Source: Flectobacillus major DSM 103 (GTDB lineage Bacteria; Bacteroidota; Bacteroidia; Cytophagales; Spirosomataceae). From it: DNA of 64,000 nt. How positions within the stretch are numbered: position 1 is the first letter of the stretch; each line of letters begins with the position of its first letter. The stretch spans positions 2,401,001 to 2,465,000 of the forward strand of contig NZ_KE386491.1 of NCBI RefSeq assembly GCF_000427405.1. Reading direction: 5' to 3'. The notes beneath the pieces are model-generated. The model did no database searches. It was given only the letters and a program-made list of their open reading frames with translations, and was not told where the DNA came from. Shown here piece after piece: positions 12,101-17,759 of this stretch. Both the position numbers and the translations under genes were made by a program.

Positions 12101-13293
12101 CTGGGTTCCATTGTAATACTTCCTGTACTGCCTCCCGAACAACCTGCATTCACTACGCTGCTAGTCGCACTAAGGTCTTCTGCTATATTAAATCTCTGAT
12201 AGATATTCAGTGCTCCATCAACGACAGCATTAAGTAATTGCCCCCCCGTATTGCTTGGAGAAAACGTAACTCCTGTGCGATAAGGAAGTGTATTGGTATT
12301 ACTCAGAGAGCCTCCTGTAAAACTGTACTTTACAAATCTAGCTAGAGAGCCATATTCCACATTATTGACATATACACGATAATAGTTTTCATCGAATGTT
12401 AATTTAAAAGTAGCATTCGAGAAATCTCCATCGTAATGACTAATATCTACTTCTCCTAGATAATTCCTTTTCCATATTTCAAAGCTGTTGTTATGGATAA
12501 ACCTAATTTGTACTCCTCCTACTCCAATCGTAAAATCGAAGTCATTAGTATTACTTGCATTATGTGTATATTCGAGTGAATAAGGTTGAGCCCCCGAATA
12601 ATAGGTATTGGCAGTAAGCTTCAAAAAGTTACTTGTTGTAACTTCCCCTTGAGCATTAATACTATACGTAGTAGAATTACCTGCCGTGTAGCTACTAAAA
12701 CTACTACCTGTAATAGGCACTCCATTCACTTTAAAACTACCTAGATTTATGGGGTTTCCTGTAGTTATATCTATTACTGTAGCCATCAAAACATGAGCGT
12801 TGATAGATACTGGCTCGCATTTTCCTACTTCTACTGATGTAGCTAATTTGGTATAAGCTGGCGAAGAATAATTAGGGTCAATACCATTACCTGAAAAACT
12901 ATTACCATTAGGCACCTCTATATAAACATAGTCATCCGATACAACTACAGGGTCTGATACTTCTCCTGTACATTTATCCCGAACAGTCAAAACATCGTTG
13001 GGACGTAAAAAGCCAAAATCTACTTCAACCTGATAAAAGCCTCCTCTTGTACCACCTCCAACAAAAAAATATGAATTAGGATAACTCGATCCGATAAAAT
13101 AGTCTGTGCCTTCTTGAAGCACAGCTCCATTTTTCATCAACTCATAACATGAACGATCAACAGACATCATTTGACGTACCGTAATTGTTCTGTCAGTAAA
13201 TTTTTTCAAATCTAAAACTGGTTTATTTACCTGTCCAAATACTGGCAGATAGCATGAAACCAAACAAATACTTATTAGTAGTAGTTTTTTCAT
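6121..13293 (-). CDS. SprB-repeat giant surface protein with T9SS type A C-terminal domain
   Basis: 2390 residues from the chosen ATG at 13293, which begins a good signal peptide (MKKLLLISICLVSCYLPVFG). An upstream in-frame start at 13371 would overlap the preceding gene and hide the signal. Residues about 20-375 form a non-repetitive N-terminal region. About 22 tandem SprB-type repeats follow (about residues 378-2117). Each is about 75-85 residues with the pattern CxGGxxG..GGxxPYxYS.DG..F..L.AGxYxxxVKDxxGC...I..P. Then comes an Ig/PKD-like stretch, and a T9SS type A sorting domain beginning near YPNPNQGKFSL and ending VKQLIITDY. SprB of Flavobacterium johnsoniae is the mobile adhesin of gliding; here the role as an adhesin or surface filament is inferred. 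Type A domains normally do not need an SprF-type partner, and none is seen. Confidence 0.9.
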   Translation of the reverse strand: MKKLLLISICLVSCYLPVFGQVNKPVLDLKKFTDRTITVRQMMSVDRSCYELMKNGAVLQEGTDYFIGSSYPNSYFFVGGGTRGGFYQVEVDFGFLRPNDVLTVRDKCTGEVSDPVVVSDDYVYIEVPNGNSFSGNGIDPNYSSPAYTKLATSVEVGKCEPVSINAHVLMATVIDITTGNPINLGSFKVNGVPITGSSFSSYTAGNSTTYSINAQGEVTTSNFLKLTANTYYSGAQPYSLEYTHNASNTNDFDFTIGVGGVQIRFIHNNSFEIWKRNYLGEVDISHYDGDFSNATFKLTFDENYYRVYVNNVEYGSLARFVKYSFTGGSLSNTNTLPYRTGVTFSPSNTGGQLLNAVVDGALNIYQRFNIAEDLSATSSVVNAGCSGGSTGSITMEPSGGKPPYSYSLNNGTFQSSATFGNLSAGSYAVKVKDASGCDITRQVTVSQNPELTLTVALTYVTCVGGNNGSATLTASGGLPTYSYSLDGTHYGATNEFSSLEAGTYTFYVKDAVGCVKTIDNQVVNTRSVLRNPVVSITDVSCNGASNGRMEISASNSNPVGTIQYSIDNGQTFRADSVFSQLSAGRYTVVIKDALCSNITNWQIAEASLIITNAIVSGQITCHGLQNGVIKANPSGGNAPYTYSKDNSTYSVNNTFSDLSAGNYKIWVKDNNGCIRESGILTVIEPRVLADSVVRKTDVTCFGGSDGNTHVIASGGTSPYTFKLTTQSTFSSESTFSGLSAGSYTIQIKDANQCNTTASVEILEPPAITLSASIQQQVTCHGGNNGVMLLTAAGGTGALSYSKDGNTYQISNRFNTLVADSYTMYVKDVNGCTNSLNNTSTKITEPASLVVGATLEHVSCYGGTNGKITIVGSGGTRNFQYSNDGINYVSDSIFAGLPQGRHKIYIKDANNCVSNNDFTITQPNDLVPYLRIAQQVKCFGESSGNMIGFATGGTLPYQFSKDGTIYQADSLFEGLSIGSYKIWIKDAKGCVGISSAVSVVQPENLVLLVEQIKHVTCKAGNDGQVRLSATGGTGTYQYAKNSLSFQVSPVFSQLTSQRYTFTVKDENACAATTNTTVIEPDSAYTIALASKTNLSCFDNKTGQIVLSHHGGTPSYQLSLDNQTFQSGTTFGQLDAGTYQLYGKDGNNCRFSLSGIVLTQPTDIQFATLYKKDVDCDYYTKGEATILATGSNGNFNYTLTGIDNQHRSITPINNNSGVFVDMPAGDYRVTATDYIGCSKVYPISIIAKNSKITFDINKSIPTTCTSTDGVISITNVKGGRNGYFYQLSTQTNSSTNNTFSSLLNGTYVVTVSDELCYYRQSVDLRNNNSIRAAYSISGISCNTPEANLLIQPITGGNGNYQLSLNGGEASSTQRFTNLSPNVYAITIVDTPVSCRTVLSVEIKEQNRADLQLVQKDNILCFGGNSGRIEVLGNNNQAPFTYTLNNGAWQTSNIFSGLVIGTYKITALNAMGCQDSIRVTLSQPTALTNVLSKKDNLCFGDSTGEIQVATGGGIAPYQYSIDGTQYQTSNTFSQLTKGDYTIVVKDQHNCTLRKATTLIQPSQIVVTPMYQDTIRCYGEANGTIAVKATGGTPTYTYSKDGINYFASELFDNLAKGIYQLYVKDNNQCVRSKELSITEPAVLALALKETRNPLCFGSVDGSIRVQATGGNGTNVFKLDIGSVIQSKETFEHLPKGIYAIQVSDRKGCQAQVNSIQLTEPTKIVSNATGVMPLCFGNENGEVAINMTGGTPGYQIRFQDQLYKVDTLHQYKFEKLGAKRYTFYVIDTHACVDTLQYTLNQPTPLSSQITLKSNDCFGDQTGRIQVVAQQATPPYRYAYEKSGKELFDSTGTFDKLFAGKYTVTVYDNNNCKLSKQVEVLQPTQLVLTPIYQDTVRCFQESNGSILIKARGGTPSYLYSKDNTNFYTDSLFSKLSKGTYHFWVKDAHRCTTSTLLDATEPTLLELTVEHQQNPLCLGEKNGIVTLIAKGGNGANTFWQDNVIEQYQNSQFKGLSQGDYTFKVVDRKGCLDTVRLVQLRWPTALKAQIQQSQPICYGTRTASLQLNASGGVGGYVAQLMQNQTNVLNEKKGDTIRFDLLKAGEYRVRLSDRNGCQLLIPSTIVETDSLEMFELGTGKGGDTLCIGQAITLNVKNHGKSIQWFFNEIEDLAQKNKTEYTVVNPGIYKAKVSNNTGCVVEKSFRLTNNQNALKADFILPTQAFVGDTIVALDITKPIPDRIIWILPSDIQIVYRDNNKAMFIPVVDGEKRIGMYAYAGSCENFLFRNIKIFKPEDINQTDSLYQYKARPITSASIYPNPNQGKFSLIVRTKIPADLSIRIVRVVSGEVVHQATLAPQTTDLNANHTYLFDLNLRIGVYSLILDGGTQRIVKQLIITDY
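6940..12160 (-). repeat. About 22 tandem SprB-type repeats (about 235 bp each) in the coding sequence
   Basis: I counted 22 units by aligning the conserved Cys-Gly-Gly start, the central Gly-Gly-x-x-Pro-Tyr, and the closing Val-Lys-Asp-x-x-Gly-Cys of each unit. Units are diverged at both protein and DNA level. The most regular are units 4-10 and 14-20; units 11-13 are degenerate and lack the Gly-Gly. Units 16 and 20 begin almost identically (PMYQDTIRC and PIYQDTVRC) and units 17 and 21 share a NPLC start, which suggests a block duplication four units long. Confidence 0.85.
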
Positions 13294-13309
13294 AAATAAT
13301 AAGGTGCAA

Positions 13310-14500
13310 TTAATGGATTGGTAAGTGTATGTTTGTCTCAAAACTGTAAAGAATACCTTGTTCATTGGCAAGGTTCATCTTTACTTGATAATTTCCTAAA
13401 CTAATATTGTCGGGTAATATCAGGGTTAATTGCTGGGTAACATCATCATAATTTGTATTTAGGTAATAATCGGACGTTTTGCTTTGAAGATGTACCTGAA
13501 AAAATCGTGCTTTGACTTTTAAAAAATTGATTGTTCTAAACACAATCGTATCGTTAGGCTTGTAAAAACTACGAGGAGAAACAATAGCCAATAAATACGG
13601 AAGCGTATTATCAAATACATGGAGTGGTTTTGTCAAAAAAATGCTTTGTTTTTTTTCAGTAAGATTTCTTACGCCAACCAATACCTGCCCAGCAAGAACA
13701 GACTGACTTATGGCAACCTCTAAGCTATGTCCTTGTACAGTGGCAGGGAGTTCGATAGGTAGAGAGTTTCCTCCCATACCAAAAACTACCGAATACCTAT
13801 ACTTTGGCTCAATATATTTTCCGTAAACCAAAAGCTTTTCTCCTTGTAAAATACTGTAGTATGACAACGAGTCTAGTACAGGAGTAGGATAAGTTATAAC
13901 TACTCTCTGAGATGAAAGAACCTGCTGTTTACGTATTTTTAGCTGTACTCGATACTGACCAGGCGTTAAGTTATCAGGTAAAAATAGTTTTACCTGAGTG
14001 GTATCTATCAGTTCCGATTTTACGGCTACAGTATTACCTTCTCTGACCATCCAAGCCTGAATATCTAGGCTAAACGTACCAAAGTTTCGACCATTAACCT
14101 TTATACTTTGCCCTGCCTCAATAGTATCCTTTTCCATTTTTTCTATTATTGGAATAGGCTGAAGTGCTGGTTTTACAATAACAGTATAAACAACTTTTTG
14201 TCCAGAAGAAGAAGTTAAGGTATAATAGACAGGCACATCAAAATTCTGTCGAGCTCCCGATACAGGAACTATTGAACTCAACTCCGATACTGTAATTTGG
14301 GGTTGTAAACCTTTTAAGTTGGTTTGATAAGGAACTTCTATGACAATTGTTTTGGTATCGTTATTTAACTCAATACCATTCACATGTACATCAGCAATAG
14401 TAAAGGAAGTTATTTTGGGAGCTTCCAACAGTGTTTCGTTGGGGTTTTTACAAGAAAAAAATATTGTCCAAAATGCTAATAGTGGTAGAATTTTACACAT
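13310..14500 (-). CDS. IPT/TIG-like domain lipoprotein
   Basis: 396 residues. The N-terminus (MCKILPLLAFWTIFFSCKN) is a lipoprotein signal with a lipobox ending at Cys17. Residues about 28-110 resemble the DUF5018-like surface fold often found at the start of Bacteroidota IPT lipoproteins (ITSFTIADVHVNGIELN, then a TLTSSSGQKVVYTV strand). Next come IPT/TIG-like segments, for example GQSIKVNGRNFGTFSLDIQA and GEKLLVYGKYIEPKYRY. It is the first gene of a minus-strand cluster; its stop lies 16 bp before the start of the SprB-repeat gene. The likely role is a cell-surface anchoring or accessory protein for the two giant proteins downstream; this is inferred from position only. Confidence 0.75.
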   Translation of the reverse strand: MCKILPLLAFWTIFFSCKNPNETLLEAPKITSFTIADVHVNGIELNNDTKTIVIEVPYQTNLKGLQPQITVSELSSIVPVSGARQNFDVPVYYTLTSSSGQKVVYTVIVKPALQPIPIIEKMEKDTIEAGQSIKVNGRNFGTFSLDIQAWMVREGNTVAVKSELIDTTQVKLFLPDNLTPGQYRVQLKIRKQQVLSSQRVVITYPTPVLDSLSYYSILQGEKLLVYGKYIEPKYRYSVVFGMGGNSLPIELPATVQGHSLEVAISQSVLAGQVLVGVRNLTEKKQSIFLTKPLHVFDNTLPYLLAIVSPRSFYKPNDTIVFRTINFLKVKARFFQVHLQSKTSDYYLNTNYDDVTQQLTLILPDNISLGNYQVKMNLANEQGILYSFETNIHLPIH

Positions 14501-14696
14501 AAGTAACTTATGATTTATATAGAACTTGATGGTGTTTTGAGTATAATAACGAAACTATCATATTTATGTCACATTTTATTTAGCAATACAGCAAAATTTC
14601 AAAGTAAAAATATTGCCAAACCTATGAGAACAGTTGCATTTTCTTGCGGCACCTCAGTTTATTATTGTTTGATAGACAGTAATTTTATTTTATCTA

Positions 14697-14727
14697 TTTG
14701 AGACATTAAATTATTTTAATACATTTG
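14697..14727 (+). promoter_or_regulatory. Bacteroidota sigma-A promoter for the TIM-barrel gene
   Basis: TTTG at 14697-14700, 19 bp, then TACATTTG at 14720-14727. This matches the Bacteroidota -33/-7 consensus TTTG-N19-TAnnTTTG exactly. Transcription would begin near 14734, about 27 bp before the ATG at 14761. Confidence 0.75.
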
Positions 14728-14760
14728 TTTATAAAATAAATCTAAATTATTATCCAAAAA

Positions 14761-15717
14761 ATGAATACTAGAAGAGAATTTGTCAAAAACTCGGCAGGCT
14801 TGCTTATGGCGAGTCTGCTACCTTGGAATACCCTGGCCCATCAACTCGGGATAGTCGACAAAGTCGGTATCCAATTGTTTTCGTTACCCAAAATGCTTGA
14901 AAAGGATTTTGCTGGCACAATTGAATTTTTGGCGAAAATGGGTTACAAAGAAGTAGAACTTTTTGGACCATTTCCATTTAGTGCACAAGTAGCACAAGAC
15001 CGTTGGAAATCAATTACACCCATGTTGGGCTTTAGTGGTAGTGGTTATTTTGGCAAAAGTCCTAAAGAAATCAAGAGTATCTTAAAAGCTAATGGTATAA
15101 CAACACCTTCGGCTCATACCGACTTAGATACCCTTGTTAATAATATGGACAAGCTAGGCGAGGCGGCCAATGTTCTTGGCCATAAATATGTGGTGCTGCC
15201 TTCGATACCCGACGATAAAAGACAAACTCTTGATGACTATAAGCGGATTTCGGAAACATTCAATAAAATTGGGGAAAATGCCAAAAGGGTAGGATTGAAA
15301 TTTGGATACCACAATCATGGCTATGGCCTTAGTCCTTTAGAAGGCCAAATTCCGTTGTATTTGATTATGGAACAAACCGACCCCAATCTGGTATTTTTTG
15401 AAATGGATATTTATTGGACTTCGGCAGGGGGTATCGAGCCTATCAGTTTGCTAGAAAAATACCCTAATCGCTATCATCTTTTGCACCTCAAAGATATGAA
15501 AGAGAAAAAACATTTCTCTGGCGATGGCAATACTGCTCCACAATGGTTTGAGTTGTTTCCTTATATGACTTCGGCTGGCGATGGTGTTTTGGGTGTGAAA
15601 GAAATTGTAGAAAAAGCTAAGTCTACAGGCGTAAAACATTTCTTTGTAGAACAAGATTTGGTAGCTGACCCCGATGTGGCACTCAAAAGAAGTATTGATT
15701 TCTTGAAAAAAGTATAA
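14761..15717 (+). CDS. Tat-exported sugar phosphate isomerase/epimerase-like TIM-barrel protein
   Basis: 318 residues. The N-terminus has a twin-arginine signal (NTRREFVKNSAGLLMASLLP). The mature part is a xylose-isomerase-like TIM barrel (AP endonuclease 2 superfamily). Candidate metal ligands lie in the usual places: HNHGYG, FEMDIYW, LHLKDM and FFVEQD. Such proteins isomerise, epimerise or dehydrate sugars and sugar acids; the substrate is not evident. It has its own consensus promoter and converges on the end of the PL11 lyase gene, so it may process sugars released by the neighbouring pectin-type PUL. That link rests on proximity only. Confidence 0.85.
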   Translation: MNTRREFVKNSAGLLMASLLPWNTLAHQLGIVDKVGIQLFSLPKMLEKDFAGTIEFLAKMGYKEVELFGPFPFSAQVAQDRWKSITPMLGFSGSGYFGKSPKEIKSILKANGITTPSAHTDLDTLVNNMDKLGEAANVLGHKYVVLPSIPDDKRQTLDDYKRISETFNKIGENAKRVGLKFGYHNHGYGLSPLEGQIPLYLIMEQTDPNLVFFEMDIYWTSAGGIEPISLLEKYPNRYHLLHLKDMKEKKHFSGDGNTAPQWFELFPYMTSAGDGVLGVKEIVEKAKSTGVKHFFVEQDLVADPDVALKRSIDFLKKV

Positions 15718-15776
15718 AAGCAAATCCACACAAATACTTGATTATCAATACCATACCCCTCATAAATATATTTCAT

Positions 15777-15851
15777 AACACAGCGTTACTTAGCCTTGTA
15801 TAAAGTGTTTTTTCTCTATAAAACAAGATATATGCTCGATAACGCTGTGTT
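15777..15851. terminator. Long inverted repeat between convergent genes
   Basis: A perfect 12-bp inverted repeat, AACACAGCGTTA at 15777-15788 and its complement at 15840-15851, with a 51-nt loop. It sits between the convergent TIM-barrel and PL11 genes and probably stops transcription from both sides. The long loop and weak T tract make it less typical. Confidence 0.5.
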
Positions 15852-15878
15852 TCTTTCTATACTACTCCCTTACAGTTA

Positions 15879-17738
15879 TTACTTTTCTATCGTAATGGTT
15901 TTGGGTATAACCAGTTCAATACGAGGTTTTGGGGCTGGGTTCATGCCTTCGCCCAAATAAAAACTAGGATGTGGAGGCTGATTATAGGCTGAGTTTTGCC
16001 ACGCAATAGCCACTCTATATTGAGGGTCGTGCATCAAGGTATAAATCCGATTATTAGTAGGAATCGTAGTCGTAAATATTCGCAAAGCGGTATTATCTGT
16101 TTTTCTGAAAATAACCTCTTCTCGCCAATCGCCCAGTATATCGGCACTCAATGCTGGGGTAGATTTTGTACCATTATTCGACGAACAATCTGTTGCCGTA
16201 AAAAGGCGATCAGTTTTGTTATTCAGATAATCCCACTTATCGATATGATTCCCGTCAAGCAATTCGCGGGTCAAGTCGGCATCCCACCATACTGCAAAAT
16301 TTGTTGATGAAGGTTTTGCCTTGGCGATTTCAATGCCTTTACAATTATATAAAGCTCCTGTTGCCCCCCAACATTCATAGCCTTTATGGCGTGGGTCTAT
16401 ATCTACGGCCAAACAACGCCCAATATCTTTTCCATTACCTGTTACCCCCCAAATAGTTTTTCCTGTTTGGGCATCTCTAAATTCTAAGCCATATTGGCCA
16501 TAATGTTCTGGTTCTTCATAACATTGCCAAATTTCTTGACCTGGGTGTTCGGGGTCCATATCGGTCATGTGCAGGGCATCGCCATGCCCTAAGCCCTTGG
16601 TATAAAGCCCTCGGCCGTTGTCGTCGATAGCCGATGCTCCGTTGATAATCTCATCGTTACCGTCACCATCAACATCGCCTACTGTCATTTGGTGATTGCC
16701 CATACCAGCGTAATTTGTATTTTCTTCGGTATTGCTATCAAATATCCAACGATGGTGAAGTTTTCCTTCTCGCCAATCCCATGCCACACGTACCAAACGG
16801 GTATAATATCCCCGACCCATTACCAAGCTCGGACGTTTGCCATCTAAATACGCCACTGCTGCAACATAGCGGTCTACTCTGTTTCCATAAGTATCGCCCC
16901 AAGCGGCTACTTGCCCACGAGCAGGTAAGAAATCGGCTGTGGCCATAGCTTTACCAGTTTTTCCGTTAAAAATCGTCAAAAACTCAGGACCATCCAATAC
17001 ATATCCGGCTGTATTGCGGTAGTCAGCTTGTACATTGCCAATTACGTTGCCTTCACCATCAATAGTTCCGTCGGCTGTTTTACAGGCTATTTCAGCTTTT
17101 CCGTCCGAATCAAAATCATATACCATTATTTGGGTATAATGTGCCCCAGCTCTAATATTTTTGCCTAAATCTATTCGCCACAAGCGAGTACCATTTAGGT
17201 GATAGGCATCAATTAGTACATGGCCCGTGTAGCCTTTTTGTGAATTGTCTTTGGCATTGGACGGCTCCCATTTCAGTACAATTTCGTACTGTCCATCGCC
17301 ATCTAAATCACCTACACTACAATCGTTGGCATTATAGGTATAATTTATACCGTCGGGCGTTGTACTCCCTTGTGGTATTTGTAGTGGTATTTCTAAATAG
17401 TTTTGTTGCCATACAACCGCACTTTCACTTACATTAGCCAGTTCTTTGCCATTCACCACTGCACGAAGGCTGTATTTTTCATTACTGGAGCTATTATCTT
17501 CATAGCTGGTAACTGTCTGAATAGGCGTTTTATTAAGTTTGATATTGCCTCTATATACATTAAATGCTATTTCGGCAGGGTCTGTACCCAACAACCGCCA
17601 TCCAATATATACATGCGTAGGGCTAGTACGCACTGCAATAAGCCCACGATTGAGGTTTTCGACGTGGTATTGGCTAAATCCCTGCAAAATTGCTACCCCC
17701 CATACCAATATCGCTATTACTACATTATATTTTTTCAT
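15879..17738 (-). CDS. Rhamnogalacturonan lyase, polysaccharide lyase family 11
   Basis: 619 residues from the ATG at 17738, which opens a signal peptide (MKKYNVVIAILVWGVAILQG). The sequence follows the PL11 (YesW/YesX-type) fold: an N-terminal beta domain beginning ENLNRGLIAV with a WRLLGTDP segment, then an eight-bladed propeller. Several Asp-rich calcium loops are visible: VGDLDGDGQYEI, VYDFDSDGKAEI and VGDVDGDGNDEI. The enzyme cleaves the rhamnose-galacturonate backbone of rhamnogalacturonan I by beta-elimination, here presumably in the periplasm or at the surface. It is the last gene of the SusC/SusD operon; only 21 bp separate it from the GH2 stop. Confidence 0.92.
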   Translation of the reverse strand: MKKYNVVIAILVWGVAILQGFSQYHVENLNRGLIAVRTSPTHVYIGWRLLGTDPAEIAFNVYRGNIKLNKTPIQTVTSYEDNSSSNEKYSLRAVVNGKELANVSESAVVWQQNYLEIPLQIPQGSTTPDGINYTYNANDCSVGDLDGDGQYEIVLKWEPSNAKDNSQKGYTGHVLIDAYHLNGTRLWRIDLGKNIRAGAHYTQIMVYDFDSDGKAEIACKTADGTIDGEGNVIGNVQADYRNTAGYVLDGPEFLTIFNGKTGKAMATADFLPARGQVAAWGDTYGNRVDRYVAAVAYLDGKRPSLVMGRGYYTRLVRVAWDWREGKLHHRWIFDSNTEENTNYAGMGNHQMTVGDVDGDGNDEIINGASAIDDNGRGLYTKGLGHGDALHMTDMDPEHPGQEIWQCYEEPEHYGQYGLEFRDAQTGKTIWGVTGNGKDIGRCLAVDIDPRHKGYECWGATGALYNCKGIEIAKAKPSSTNFAVWWDADLTRELLDGNHIDKWDYLNNKTDRLFTATDCSSNNGTKSTPALSADILGDWREEVIFRKTDNTALRIFTTTIPTNNRIYTLMHDPQYRVAIAWQNSAYNQPPHPSFYLGEGMNPAPKPRIELVIPKTITIEK

Positions 17739-17759
17739 GAATAACAACTAGGATTACTT

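Noticed and set aside
6940-12160. Regularly spaced repeats suggestive of a CRISPR array
   Set aside because: The units are about 235 bp, diverged and in frame; they encode SprB protein repeats, not short identical repeats with spacers.
14510-14701. 63-codon plus-strand ORF between divergent genes
   Set aside because: Its 3' end runs into the consensus promoter at 14697-14727; the composition is that of AT-rich spacer.
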